Assembly (NCBI GenBank): GCA_009869945.1
Contig: WIXG01000062.1
Location: forward strand, 186,001 to 250,000
Source of the DNA: Mesaphorura yosii
Lineage: Eukaryota > Arthropoda > Collembola > Poduromorpha > Tullbergiidae
DNA: 64,000 nucleotides
Direction: 5' to 3'
Of this stretch, positions 1-13,366 are shown in pieces (the first letter of the stretch is position 1; the number at the start of each line of letters is the position of its first letter). The notes under the pieces were generated by a model. It ran no database searches and was not told where the DNA came from. It saw only the letters and a list, made by a program, of their open reading frames with translations. The position numbers and the translations under genes are program-made.

Positions 1-3000
1 ACATCATTTTTCATTTCAAAAATCAAAGTCCGCTGTTGAAATCTGTTGTATTTGTATTGGAATCATGTTTGACAGTTGCTGCATAGGTTGAATTACATTG
101 TTGATAATTAAAGCCCCGAGCTTGGTTGTTAGCTCAATCCCTTCGATTAATTGAATTTTCAAGAAAATATTTCCACCCTCAAGACTTCTTGTCAATCTGC
201 AGATCAAAATTGTGAATTTAATCCTTTTCTAGGAAATGATGTACGAGCCTGGACGGTCAGAATTCATTCTGGAATGTTGGATCGACAGCGCACTTGAGCT
301 GTAGGCCAAAATTGACGGTGACGCGTTTCGAATGATTTTCAGGTACTTAGGTACTTTGTTATCTGTTGACGATCAAAGGAACTGAAGCCAGTCAGCAGCA
401 GTAGCTAATAAACTTGAGCAGCTGCAAGCATCTTGAACGGGTTGAACTGAGCAAAATATTTGCTAGATGATAAGTTCCTCAAATATGAGGTCATCGTAAT
501 TATGTTTGATACTGTCCTTTGTAAGTTATTCATCCCGGTGATTAGCATACAGGCAGACGCCGTGGTCTGCAAGCAAAAATGCAGTAGCAGCAGCTTTGAC
601 TTGTAAATGTGTTTACATTGCATTTACAAGACGAATTACGTGATCTTTTCTTTCCATCTGATCGCCGTCTGTCTTTAGAGGTATTGTGCAGTTTCCTATA
701 AATATTTTATTTCTCGCATTGCACAAGTTACAGGAGTAGTCTAGTTTGTCTACGAGCACCAGTAACAGCAGTTTCACTTTCTTTCAAAGAGGATGATGAA
801 CTGGATGACGAAAACAGAGTGTTTCTGTAACGCCGACAGCTGAATGTAGGCGAATTGCGCAACTTTATTGGAATGAACGTATTACGTGAATATTTGTGCC
901 TCTGTTTGAGCGTCTTATGCACGTGTGTTAGCACGTGGATGAAGTGGCAACTGACAATGGGTGTAATTATACAACTTGTTTTCAGACCGCTCCAGAGGAG
1001 TTTCAATCAAAGCATGTACTTGGCTTGTCTTTGCTCTTTGATAAATTGGTTCATATGACTGTGACTTAACTTAGCACTAGCATTCAGGGGCACGCGCCAA
1101 GGCTATCGTAAGTGTATTTTGCCTTGCCGTAACTGGAAGAGGTGAACAAGATGAATTGGGTCCTTTCTTTCGAAATCGCAGATGTGCACGTAGCTCAGGT
1201 CGGAACAAAGAATGGAGGATAAAGGCAAGATGTTGATAAACAATTCAGTGTTTGATTAAAGGAAAATGAAAGCTTCTTGAAGTCCAAAGGAAGTAACATC
1301 TGGTTCGTCCAGATTTTCCATTGATTTTTGCACTTCCATGGTCAAGGTGTTCCACGCGCCTGTTCATGCATGATTTGGTCGAAAGTACAGATTTAAGATT
1401 CGGGTAAATCTCAGCCTTACATTTTTTTAAGTTTGGCAGCATTTTTAAATAACACTTTAAGCAGGCATGGCACGATCGCATTCGAGGCGCTCTCCGTGCT
1501 CGTTCTTTGTAATGAAACCTGTCCTATTTTTATCCTGTGTGGTCATTCAATTACACGTTTTATGATAAAAGCACTGCTCAAATCCAATCCCAAATTTTGC
1601 ATTTGAATGAATTTTATGAATTATGGACCATTTTTTTTACAAGATTTTAAATCCAGTCGAATTTTTATGTATTCTTAATTCAAATGTTAATCAAAATTCA
1701 GTGTGTGCTGTGTACACGCACTGAATCTCCTTTGAAATTCGGGTACGCGTTTGAGCTCGAAACAGGTTTCCATTCATTGGCAAAGTTTTAATCCAGTTTA
1801 TTTTAATTCAATTTGTTGGATTATTAAAATGAATTCACATATAAAATTCGTCGTTATCTTGCACTATTCATCGAAATTTAATTATATGCAGGACCAGCAG
1901 GACGCAGGACAGGCTTGGAAGCAAGCAGAGAAGTATAGCTCGTGGAAACAGGAGAGCGAACCGACCAAGAAACAAAACTTCTCATGTGCTCCATGTATCA
2001 ATCCGAAAGCTATGTGCTCAATACGGCGTATGCATTCGTGCTAGTCTGCGAGACGAGCTGATGTTGTTTTTATTAATTATAGCGTAATTACGAGTTACGA
2101 CTTGTTAACAAGGTCGTTAAATTCAGAACTATGATTATCAACATCATAAAACTCACTCACCTGATGAACTAGTGCAGCAGAGCGTTCATAAATATAAACA
2201 TTCGGGATATCTTTATCATTTAATAAAGAGATAAACAGGGAAATAATTATCGTGAAGCGGAGAGGACTCCACCCTTGGTTAATAATCTTGCACTCCTTCA
2301 TTCTGCTTGTCAGTCATGATCCATTAACTCTTACACTTTGGCCTGATGTCAGGTTATTCAAGTCTTTCTAGTAAAAATTACGCGTTGCCTCTCATCTGTC
2401 GAACGTCATTAGATTACGGTCACGCATGTTGCGAGGCCTAAAATAGCCAACGAATCCAACTCCCACTTCACGTAATTCTGTTTCATATTGCCCCTTCCGT
2501 GGAATTACGGACGGGCATACCCGGGCTCCCGAATGTCTGAACCCTGAAGCGAAGAATTTGGAAGATAATGCGAAAATCATTCAAGCCAATAGCCAATAAA
2601 GTTTCGCATCAATTCATCTGGATGAAACTGTTCCATGCGCCTTTAAAATTGTACTAATTCTGAATGGACCGCCGACTTGCAGCTCAGCTGCGAGTTGAAG
2701 GCATTCTTTCTTCGCGTCCACCAACTGCACTTAATGCAACCCAACTGTGGCATTCCTGTGCAGTGCACAGGATTTAATTATTGAAGTATTGCTAATCGAT
2801 GTGATAACCTGAAGTCACTAAAATGTGTACCTCGTCAAAATTAAATGAGGAATTTGGTGTGCTTCTTATAATGGGGTTGCCGTTGCCTGTAGAGCGAACC
2901 TGGAACTGTCAATACCACAGGCTCATAATGCTATGAGAGGCTTATCACTGCCACTCAGCGCCAGTGTCAGTGTGAGCTAGTTTGAGACCGAACTTATTCT

Positions 3001-4058
3001 CAGGTCTCAGCCTCGTTTTCCAAACAGCACGAGTTAATTCAAATTTTATTAGCTGATTGCAGAAGAATGCTATTTTTCTTTGACCTTTTGATAATTTAGG
3101 ATGGGCTTATCCTTTAGTAAAGGCAAAGATGTGTACGGGGTCGCTTGAGGAGAGAGTATATTTGATAGAGTAAGCCACAAAAAATGAAATGACTTCGGAC
3201 CGAGGCTGCACAGAATCTTGGTCTTCCTTGTTCGCCGCGGCTGAAACCCTCGCTTCAACGTGTGCATGCATGCACTATGATTCATGGCAATTTGCTACGG
3301 AATGTGAAGCAGCGGCCACAATAAGGGCCTCCAACCTAATATTAACAATACATCTCACTATGTGCAGAGTTCTGCAATGACAGCACGGGTGGAAGTGGGG
3401 CACGTTAACATACAAAAGAAAGTGTCCCAGGCTTGATTATTTGATTGATTTCATTGAAAACAAGGGCCCCTGCCCGAGAAACAAACCCCGGCCGAAGGCC
3501 GGCTAGCTTTGCTAGTTTTATCTAAGAATGTCTCCACATTCACTTCATTTGCATGACTTTTCTTCTTTCCATTTTCTTTGCGACAGCGAGGCCGTTCCAT
3601 GCATTCAAGAATTTCAGTGAAAAAATTAGCATAAAGAAGCGACTTTTAGAAATTAGTACAAGTGGCACGTAAACATCGTCTTATTTTTTAAAAGTAGTGT
3701 CAATTGGGAAAGTTATTATGAAACGCTGAAGTTGCATTCAATTCGATTCGTTTTCCTCGTACCAAATTTTTATCGCAGCCCATCGTTTGAGTTGCCGAAT
3801 TTGCATTGTCAACTTTTTGCTGAGCTGAGCGTTCCTGTTTACGAGTTTCTGTCAAAATTTTAGTCCTTCTGATTGACCGGCAGCTGCAGCAGATTCTAAC
3901 GTTGCTGTAGAGAAAATCCTTTTAACGACGACCGAATTCCGACTCGGGCTGTTATTTTACCTTGAATTGAATTTCGCAATCTGTGTTGTTTTGTTTTTAA
4001 GTTTACATGAGTTTTAGACTGGATTTTATAGCCCATTGTTGGCCGACTCATCAGCGCC
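1..4058. other. Intergenic, no gene recognised
   Basis: Short open frames occur on both strands, but none shows codon patterns, domains or consistent splice sites that I would trust. The only structure that stands out is the pair of adjacent GC-rich hairpins at 3488-3515, listed separately. The last bases lead into the TATA box of the gene at 4176. Confidence 0.6.
3488..3515. repeat. Two tandem perfect hairpins followed by a T run
   Basis: CCGGCC and GGCCGG (3488-3493, 3497-3502) flank a GAA loop. They are followed directly by CTAGC and GCTAG (3503-3507, 3511-3515) around a TTT loop, and then by TTTTA. The GC-rich block, which also includes GGGCCCC about 20 bases upstream, stands out from the AT-rich surroundings. 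The layout resembles a terminator or the 3' end of a mobile element, but no gene ends here. The function is unknown. Confidence 0.6.
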
Positions 4059-4096
4059 TATAAATTAAAGTCAAGTTCGAGGAAGCTTGTTCATTC
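4059..4096 (+). promoter_or_regulatory. TATA box and Initiator of the 4176 gene
   Basis: TATAAA lies at 4059-4064. TCATTC, which fits an arthropod Initiator, lies at 4091-4096 with its A at 4093, about 34 bases downstream of the TATA box. This is close to the usual spacing. It predicts a 5' untranslated region of roughly 83 bases before the ATG at 4176. The call is by motif only; no transcript data were seen. Confidence 0.6.
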
Positions 4097-4175
4097 AATA
4101 TTCATCGTTCGAGGCTGATAACTGTGACTTGTGACAACTCCATGTAAAAGCGGGTGAAGGACGCAGGACGTAAAA

Positions 4176-5059
4176 ATGACGCGCCGAAGGCACCCAGCTG
4201 GACCAGCCGGAATTGCTGCTGCAGCCCCAGAAATGATGCCACTCCATGATGACGGATTCTTTGAAGAAGAGCTAGAGAACGAAGGTGATGCAGAACAGCC
4301 GAGCGTAAGTCCCTAAATTTAACAATCGATTGTAATCGATTGTCGATCATATTTCAATTAAGTAAGCCTAAGATTTTGTTCCATTCATAGACTTCAGTCC
4401 AGGCACTTGCTCCACCACCAAAACTCCTCAGCGAGCCAACAAACAGCGACGGTGTTCCTGGCTTTGATTGGAACTTTGGTGATTTTCTGGAATTTGACAC
4501 TCAATTCGAGCGCATCAATATTGGACTGGATGAAGATGATGGATCAACATCAGCAACAGAGGTTGAGAACGAGGAAGATGATATGAATGGGAGGGCAAGC
4601 GTTCTGTTGGTTTCAACGAATGATGGGTGTGAAGAACACGGGCGGCCTCATTTTAGCCTGCATAATGAAGAATTGCAAGCTGCTCCAGAAATGAAAGCAA
4701 AGTATTTGACCGAAGGTCGAATCAGGCCAACTGGTTGCTATATTAATCCTTCCGGAGAAGATGTAAGATCTGAAATCAAATTGTATAACCTGTCATTTTT
4801 CATACTTGGTACCTGACTTTGCCATTTCCAATTGCAGATTCCAAACCCATATGCACTTGCTCAGCTAGATGACGCAATGCAGCAATTCAAATCTGACGAC
4901 GACGCTGCGTCACACGTTTTCCATTATCCAATGAATCGTCGTCTCAGTATCGAAATGGCCAAAATTGTACGCGAACGCAACTTTCATGTCAAACGCTGGA
5001 AACATACAAATGGCTTGGTTGGCTTCAATTATTTTCTGGTCCTCTACAAAAAGAAGTGA
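4176..5059 (+). CDS. Unrecognised 240-residue protein with R3H-like C-terminus (3 exons)
   Basis: The exons are 4176-4304, 4391-4762 and 4838-5059, coding for 43, 124 and 73 residues plus a TGA stop. All joins are phase 0. The donors are GTAAGT and GTAAGA and the acceptors are ATAG and GCAG; the introns are 86 and 75 bases. The start is supported by an AAAATG context and an in-frame TGA at 4155. The N-terminus is basic and Ala/Pro-rich (MTRRRHPAGPAG). Residues 27-120 are very acidic, with an aromatic patch (FDWNFGDFLEFD). Residues 196-239 (HYPMNRRLSIEMAKIV... FNYFLVLYKK) loosely resemble the NFX1-type R3H nucleic-acid-binding domain (PMNR, amphipathic helix, beta strand), but the usual Arg-x3-His signature is missing (RLSIE). 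No signal peptide or membrane segment is seen. The gene structure is well supported. The R3H link is an inference of low certainty, and the role is unknown, perhaps RNA or DNA binding. Confidence 0.85.
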
Positions 5060-5301
5060 GGCGGACATGGCGCTGTGACTGTCGTTCATCACTGGCCACT
5101 TTCGCCATTTTAGTATCTTAAAATTAGTTATACGAACGTTTGCTTAAGTTCACTTAACTTGATTTATGCTTCTAAGTTTACAAAATACGAGTTTGTTATC
5201 GGAATTTTCAATATAACGACTAATTAATTAGTATTCTTGTTAATGCGCTAGCGCCCTGCAAGCGCAATTTGTGGACATACTTTTGAACTTTCGACTTTGG
5301 C

Positions 5302-5307
5302 AATAAA
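5302..5307 (+). terminator. Polyadenylation signal of the 4176 gene
   Basis: A canonical AATAAA lies about 240 bases after the stop codon at 5057-5059. It is the first such hexamer downstream, so it gives a compact 3' untranslated region. Confidence 0.6.
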
Positions 5308-8300
5308 CTGGTAAATAAGAACTGAGGCCAACAAGCTCGCTCTTTTAAGGAGCGGCATGACAGGACCATTCATCAAGGCATGCCGTGATCTGATGCGTTA
5401 ATAATTATAATTCTGTTTATATTATTTTAAGCGGAACACTGTTTACAGTTTACTGGCACTCAAAGGGCTTTGATGTCACTCATGTGACCATCAGTTTTGC
5501 TGCAGTACAGCACAGTGGCTTCCGATATTTCCGCCCAATACTACTGACGCTGGGGCTCATTATTTACTTGGAGGTTAAGAGCATTAAATCGAAGGGTTCT
5601 TTGTCGGGCGGTGCTTTAATAAAGACAATTTAGCCGCACTTAACCCTTTGGTGATTTACGGGCCCCATGAAAATGTGCTTGCTGCCGCTCGTTTCGTGTT
5701 TTTATCCGATGCACCTGATTAGGTTTAATAGACCGGCAAAGAACGCAAAAGTAAAGGTGTACTTTTCATCCGTAAACCCTTCCGCCCTGCACAACATTGA
5801 CAGCATAACACTGGAACAGGACTTCACATTAAAAAGATGAAGTGCACATAATTACCTCCGTCGTAGAGGGGAACAATATTGAAAATAACGGCCAGTGACT
5901 GCTGAAGCATGAAAGCATGAGTCAATGGGCTCAAGCCAGTTGAAATTAATACGTTTTTGAGATGTTGCACCTGGACAGAAGCGGCACCAGCTCCACCACG
6001 CTTATTTAATAAATTAGACTCAATATGCCTTGCCCAGGGTGCTAAGTTTGCAGTTCGTGGTGTTAAATAGCTTCATTGAGGAAGTAATTACGGCCTCTGT
6101 GTGCTTGAAGCTGAAGAGTAATGGGTAAACTGCAACTGTAATAATTACATTTGAACCATGATCTTGAGTCTTGATTAAAATTAATTCCTTTGCAAAGTCT
6201 GTGGTCGTGGCATAATTAGGCCACACTTGAGAAGTTGATTGTGATTCAGCACACAGCACATCACAGCAGTATAATTTTGAGCCAGATCAATGAGCCAGGT
6301 CCTGCCGGCAGCATTCATTCATGCAAAACTCAGACGTAAAGACATTCAAGTTGCATACGATCTTCAAAGTCACACATCTTGCGGACAAATTACTGTACTC
6401 TAAAATTACTTGCCTAATGAACCAAAGTTGTTACTCTGTCTAAACTCATTATTTTCATCTCTTTCAGCATTTTAGAGTGTAGTCGAGATGCTTGCCGTTG
6501 TCGGTTTAACTCTGAAACCGAAATTGAAACGTAACGCCAAAAACATATTGCTCTTTCAGTCAACCTTCCGCTACTCATTTGTTACACAAGGCACGATACA
6601 ACACATTTCTTGCGGTCGGTTCAGATTTTAAGGTTAAAAATACTAAAAAAACGGTAACGCGAAGTATGACAAGTAAAAAATGGTGAGTAGGAGTCAAATT
6701 CTGGAATATTAAGATGTTCCATTGCGTTTACGGTGCTTGATGACTTGGCTTGAGTGCGTGACGGATGCGCTTCAAGTAAAAGCATGAAACACTGAGAAAC
6801 TGAAACTGGAAGCTTAAGACAGGGCTCCAGCACAATGCACAAAAGCGGTGGCTTTGTAAATGCATACTACTCGCTTTTATAAATCAACAATCAACAGAAT
6901 GGAATCGCGGCACAGGGCGCAAGTGAAAAGCCCATGACAGACTGTATTTTATGTACTGCACATTCAAATGCAGAATGACAACTGAAATCTGACAACTCGG
7001 CACATTGAAATATTCATGAAGGAATTACAAGCATTTTTTGAAGTGTTTGTTATTAGTATCGTGGTCATGATCGTGATCGCACTTCAACACCTTTAATCTT
7101 GTTCTGGTGTTATTGGAGTTATGGGACGATGACGATGACATTCCAGTTTCTAGACGTCTTCCCTTATTGTTAACAAATAATACTTGAATGCAAAAACAAC
7201 TTGAGTAATGCGCTGGGTGCTGAAAGGCATGGCATAAATTATGAAGGTTGAATGTTGTGGACACGATCTTAGTATGAGCTAACAACAATTTGATAACAGA
7301 TTTATTGTCGATTCACTCTATGCCTAAAAATTCATGAATGAAATGCAGAATATTGGCAAATGCAAACATGACAATCATTTTTTGGATGCTAAAGTTGTCA
7401 ACACTCTTGTTTCCGTTGAAGCAATTTAAGGACCAGTTGGTCCCTCAAAGGCGGTTCCATTATTATGATGCAAGAATCAAGTGCATAGTTGCAGTAAAGT
7501 TCGTCATTTCCGATGACGTACAATGCGGCTGGTGGCCGAATTTAGATTCCCAATATTCTTTTAGCTTTCCTCTTAATTTGATAGAGATCAATTAGACGCA
7601 TAACTCAACCACTGGGAAGTCCTTTGAGCTACTTTCCACAATTGCATGGACAACCTAACCTTTGCACTATACGTTAATTCTCAATTCTGCTCTGCGGAAT
7701 CAGATATCAATAATGAATTTCTCACGTAAACGCAGAGTAAACGTAAACCTGACAGCATGAATTCGGTGATTGGAAATCTTTATTAGTACGTGGATTGAAC
7801 AAATAAATTATGGTCGTGTGACCAGTCAGCGCATTGGCAGCGGCAGTTTGGTACAGAGCAAGTGAACAATTAATTCCAGGCTAAGGCTCGTACACACGCG
7901 AACGCTCCTGGCTAAAAGTGCAGCAACGTGTCCCGGCTTCGTTCACACGACAATGTTCGACTCCCCCAATGCGTAATTAAGGCCATGTCATGGTGAGCAA
8001 ATACAGTGTGCTGCTCTGCTCGCATAATCCAGTTTCAACTTGCCAAACGTGAGAGTCAGAATGGATCAGCGCAAGGGCACTTGCACATGTTGACTTGGCT
8101 TGTGTCCGTGCAGGCACCGACGGCGAAGATAAACGAGCTGCATCCTTCCAGCTCACGTGTCGGCGCAGCGTGCTGCTGCACTGACAGCAATGAATTTTTC
8201 AAAAATTATGCCCCTTAGACTGATAGCGCACGTTTATGGACTGAAATCCATGTTCCAGTTTTCCAATTAAAAGATTAACTGGGCAGATGGGCGTTGTGTC

Positions 8301-11300
8301 ACTTCATCGATGAAAGATTGGCGTTCGGCGTGAGAACAACCCTCAGCGCCCAACAAGCCACCAAACCACGGATCAACTCGATTCATCACAGAATTACAGA
8401 ATTACTGCTCTATTACATTTTCGGAAGATTCGGGCATGGTCTTGCATACTAATTAGATATCTGGTGCATTACTGCTGCACTATTTAATGCCACTGCTGCT
8501 GATGCATCTCAAAAACCAGAAATCAACCGCGCCGAGTACCAGAAACCTGAGTAATTGATATTCATGAATCACCCGAATTAAATTTTGAATTATGACCCTG
8601 TAAGAACAAATTATCAGACGAGAAGAGACGCGACTGAGCAATGATTCATCATAATACAAAATGACTTCAAGCGATTGAAATGAAAGAGTATTCCACCGAT
8701 AGATTCTTAGCATTTATGCAGACTATAAATTTGTTTGGCAAATGCAGATGATTTGAGGTCGAGCGTCTTAAAATATCTTCAGAAGTCTTGGAGGAAGCGA
8801 AATGTCACGAACTTGAACTCTCTCATCTTTCTTACGTCTTTCTTAAAATAGCAATTTGCATAAGTAAACAAAGATGATTTCATAAGCCGACTGCCACCGG
8901 ACTTGGACTTGACTTTGGAGTTGTACACTGTGTCGCCTCACTTTAATGTGTATTTTGCATTAATGAGACGGAAGCAATCTCGTGAGGATCTTTATTGCTG
9001 GTGCTGGCTCCTGTAAAATGCTCCATCACGAATTTGGCTTCGGCATTTACAGTTTGCCATTGTTTTGACAGACTGTTTATGATTTCGGCCATAAACGGTT
9101 GAATGTCGAAGATGAATCCATTAACAAGTTGGTGTAAATTCCCAAAATATTTTATCAGTCATGATTCCATTGTCAGGCGCACTTTGACTGCAATTTCCGT
9201 TATAAAAAGATTGAAAACCGCGTCTAAATATTGTACGGAGCTACTCTTAATATGAGACCATGGAAAGTAAGTTCACGGAAGACAATGTCAGATCGTAAAA
9301 AGTTTAATATTTTACCATTTTTGAAGATTTGGCACATTTTTACTATACATGCATGAATTCTGAGCATGAGGGTACAGGATATGTGTTCGGAACACTTCAG
9401 GCCAAGTCCCATTGACCGAAATTTAGTGCGCATCTCGTCTCATTCACATTTGGATTAACAAAAAGAGGCTAAACCATGTAACGTGTTAATGGAAGCAAAT
9501 GTCACGTTCGTCACTAATTTCATATCTCTTTCAACCGACTAATATTTTATGAGGTGATTCATTTACTGCCATTTCACCCGAAGTCATGAAATGGTGTCGA
9601 ATGGTCATATTTATGACAAATCGAGACAATAGCAACAAGGCAGATTCATCATTATTTGCAAACTAAATTGCACCAGTCAAGTTAAAGACAGAGATCAGCG
9701 TCAGTACAGCACACTCAGTGCCTTCAACGACTACAGCCACAACAATTCGCTTGGTTTGCACTAGGCACTGATTTATGATAAAATCACGAGTAAAACATTT
9801 GGCATGTGGAACAATTCATTTACATTTACAAGTTATTGAAGATTAATATCTTTCGTGTACACATTGCACTCACTCAGCAAGCTTCACAGCTTCAATGCAA
9901 TTTGTACCTAATCGAATCAACTTCCTTCTAGATTCAAATTTCTTATGCATTACATAGAATCCCATGTACAATGTACACGCGTCATACTATTTGCATTGTT
10001 GCTGTCATGTTGCAGTCATCGTCATACTGCTCTCGATAAGAATAACAATAGAAATTACGCGGAATCGAATATAAACCAGCAATAACAACCAGAGCCAGGC
10101 CCAGAATCAATTCATCATGATTCATAAAAGAAAGGAGGCAGTTCTCAATTCGCAACTTACAAGTACGTGTACATGTGGCTATTGGGTTCATGAACTTTGA
10201 ACAAGGAGCTCCGCTAGAAATTGTACTCGGCATACTGTGCCACAATTCTCACATCGTACGCCACGCCACACGGATTGACCCACAAAAAGCGTGACCGAAG
10301 CAAATTCTGATTTTCTCAAGAAGTCTTGCACACTGCGCGCTGTAAGCCTTGAATCCCGACGAGAGGATACAAACCTCGAATTTCTCATCAAATCAAGTGA
10401 AATTAAGTCACAGTGTGCCTGACGCATTTAATTGCATTGCGCTTAAACTTTAATTCTGCCTATGAGAATTTAGACCTGGATAAAGAAATTATTCCACTCG
10501 CTCAAGAGTGAATAAATGAGCACCAAGCTGAGACATCCGCACAGTAGCAAAGCATTGCACTGTTTTGGAATTAATTGCTGAGCCCGTGGCAGGCAGGCGG
10601 ACAAGGCGGTCGGTGGCACTGGCACAGTTTCTGCACTCCCGTTGTGACTTTGTGCTTACTTATGCTGCTCGCACGGTTTTCTGCAATTGCAATTCCCGAA
10701 CAATTAAAAGATTTATCGAGAGCATGCAATGTGCAGTCTGATAACAATAACTTTTATGAAGTGTGATACCTGTGTGAAATCAAAGCAGCTGAATCCCAAC
10801 AGGGAGCAGCGAGCTCAACAAAGAATCATTTAGAGATTTGAAATGTGCCGTACTGTGAAGTTAATTTCGCAGCGGCCACCGTCACTGCCTGTGAGAGAGG
10901 GAAGAAATCGGTCTTTCACTTGTACAGCTTGCAGCTGAGTGGAGTCGAGCCGTGTAATAGCCAGTAAAGCCAAGCATCAAGTCGATGAATGAAAGAAACT
11001 CGTGCGGGGCTCATTTGCTAAAATTAGCACGGCAATAATAATCTCGTTAATACTGCGTGAGAAGTATCATGAATCTGTGATTAATAAAAACAATGACAAC
11101 ACAATAAAGTGCGGATTTTACAGTTGCGGTTGCTGCTGCTGAGGATTTTGCAATCAGGCCAGCATTCACCGCGTGTCCGAGCACTTAACCCGGAAACTGA
11201 GATTCTGCCAAGCCAAGCCAGCCAGTGCACCCAACAGAGGAGAATGACCTGAGTTTTTGCGACTACATGAAAATCTGCACAAGAACACAGCGACACAATG

Positions 11301-12892
11301 CAGTTTGCAGAGGTTCATTGTCGACATTGATCTTGAGTGCACCAAGTACAATAAAACTGACAGAGGACATCAAATTGAATGTGTTTACGAAATGTTAAAC
11401 TCCAGAAAAGGAATCATTAAAATTGTTTGTTGTTAGCTCGGATTAGTGGATTAATTTTATTGCATCGCAATGCAGGCATATGAAGGCATTAATTTGATGG
11501 ATTACAATCACACCCACGCGGGCGTCACTCATGTTCACGTGCACTGGGAGAAGCAGTGCAAATTTGTACCAGCTGCTAGTCTAAAGTTTGTCAGTACGCT
11601 TCAAGACAGAAATCGAAACATAAAACCCTACCTTCACTTCGCGTCTAATCAAGTAGATTATTTTAAAAGTTTGTACTGGATTCGCTGTCTTATCTGCTAG
11701 AAACGAGGCTTGGACACTCAATTTCAGTTGCTAAAATTCAAGCTTTTTCAAGAAATTATGGCCTTTAACTGCACAGCACAGTCGCTCCCGGTATTTGTTG
11801 AACTTGTTTCGTTCCCCTTGTGCTTTGTCTAAGCGCCTCATTGAAATTCAGGTCAACACACCTGCTTTCATTGAAATTCAGATTTCGCCCGTCCCCATTT
11901 TATTCGTTTAGGCTTGTGCTTTATCCCTGTGCCTGGCCCTTGCACTATTCATTTCATCAAATTTTTAAACTCGTCCCTGTGCGCACTGCCTCGTGCATAA
12001 TAATTATTCACTCCAAGTGTGGCAACCAGAAATTAAACTCAAGTCCGCAGTTTTTCATAGGTCAAGAAAATCAGGGCCGGGAGCAGGTTTGTATTATGGG
12101 AACAAGTCGCAGCATACAAATCTTCAACGGTCACATAAACGGCGACGAGCAGGACAAAAGATTCAAAAATGTCCATAACATGCTCCGAATTAAATTATGA
12201 CTCTTTTGTTGTACCGCAGCGGACAGGTTACCACGGTCCTTGCACACGGTAGTGTGCAAGAAAAGTGTATCAGGATCGTATTTTTTCGATTTGAGATTCT
12301 TTATTCAAGGCGGTATTATTATAATAGGGTTTTCGTGAGAATGGTAAATTGATAATACGGGTGAGTTAAGTAGAATCTCACTCACAGTCTCACACTTTGG
12401 ACAAACCTGCTCCGCTCGTCCCAGCTTACGGAGTGAAGTATGAAGTGATATGCTATGCTATTACCTTTTCAATACCTCGGCACAGTTCAGCACGATGCGA
12501 CCTTTTACCTTTACTTTACCTGTGCAGTGCATTGCAGTACACGGCACCGTAGACCCAAAGTTATAAATAACTTTTAATCTTTGATCGCATTCTCATGTGT
12601 AATTTGTGTGAAAGGTGCGCGTATGAAAAAAATTGTGTAGAACGGTGTAGCGTAGCGAAGATGAAGAGAGATCGATACAAGCACAATAAAACCAACGTGT
12701 CAAAAATCAAGAGTACAGGTTCCGAATGCTTGAACCTGTGAATTGTGAGAAATTGGACCATGCATCCCATTTGCATTGAAATCGCCTGACCCAACCCTGG
12801 GATTTCTCGTACCTATTTTGTCTTCTATTCAAGTCACATTTTCTACTTGCATGTAAACTGATACCTGCTCGAACAGAGTTTGAACTCTGAAA
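5308..12892. other. Intergenic, no gene recognised
   Basis: Open frames are short and lack recognisable domains or consistent splice signals. Simple-sequence patches are weak, for example GATGAC units near 7134. No repeat longer than about 20 bases was noticed by eye. It forms part of the non-coding expanse between the 4176 gene and snail. Confidence 0.5.
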
Positions 12893-13366
12893 GACTGACA
12901 AGGAAACCTTCCCGACTGCAGGTCGACTTAGGACTTGAAACCAATATTGGGTGATAGGCCATGGTTTAAAATATCCCTGTGCCAAATTTTAGAACTGAGA
13001 AATGCGTTTTCGATTTTTGAGAGCGATGGGAAGTTGTGTTGCAGCGAACTAAACCTAGGATTTGAATTCCTCACAAATGTTTGTTAATTGTTTCTGATAT
13101 TTTAGGTTTCACATTTAAGCTCGAGCCTAGTCACATATGTAACAATATAGTAAAGTGTGGCGCATAAAGTAATAAGTTGTTTGGTTTGGGCAGTACTTGA
13201 ATCGCGTGGCTTCATTATCACGGTGTTTTTGAATCTCTAAAAAACCGAAAACGCATTTCTCAGTTCTGAAATTTAGTACACAGTGGTTTTAGACTATGGG
13301 CTTATTAGTCAGTATCGGTATGGACTTCAAAATCGACCTTCAGTCCGGACGTTTCCCATGTGAGAC
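12893..13366. mobile_element. Long inverted-repeat element, probable degenerate MITE or foldback
   Basis: The left arm (12893-13022) matches the reverse complement of the right arm (about 13234-13366). The best part is 12983-13022 against 13234-13273, where about 36 of 40 bases agree around the core AACTGAGAAATGCGTTTTCG. The match continues outward in weaker blocks (CCATGGTTTAAAA-type, GGTCGA, GGAAAC) to about 12893 and 13366. The 211-base centre has no open frame of note. No clear target-site duplication is seen, so the ends are uncertain. The shape fits a non-autonomous DNA transposon or a foldback element. If transcribed, it would form a long hairpin RNA. Confidence 0.7.

Noticed and set aside
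1188-1210. TAGCTCAGGTCGG resembling a tRNA A box
   Set aside because: No GGTTCGANNCC B box lies at the right distance and no cloverleaf can be formed.
4102-4350. 82-codon minus-strand frame
   Set aside because: It overlaps the promoter and first exon of the well-supported plus-strand gene and has no domain.
7060-7084. GATCGTGATCG-type sequence shared with 25690-25710
   Set aside because: Both are short simple-sequence patches; the flanks do not match, so it is not a dispersed repeat.
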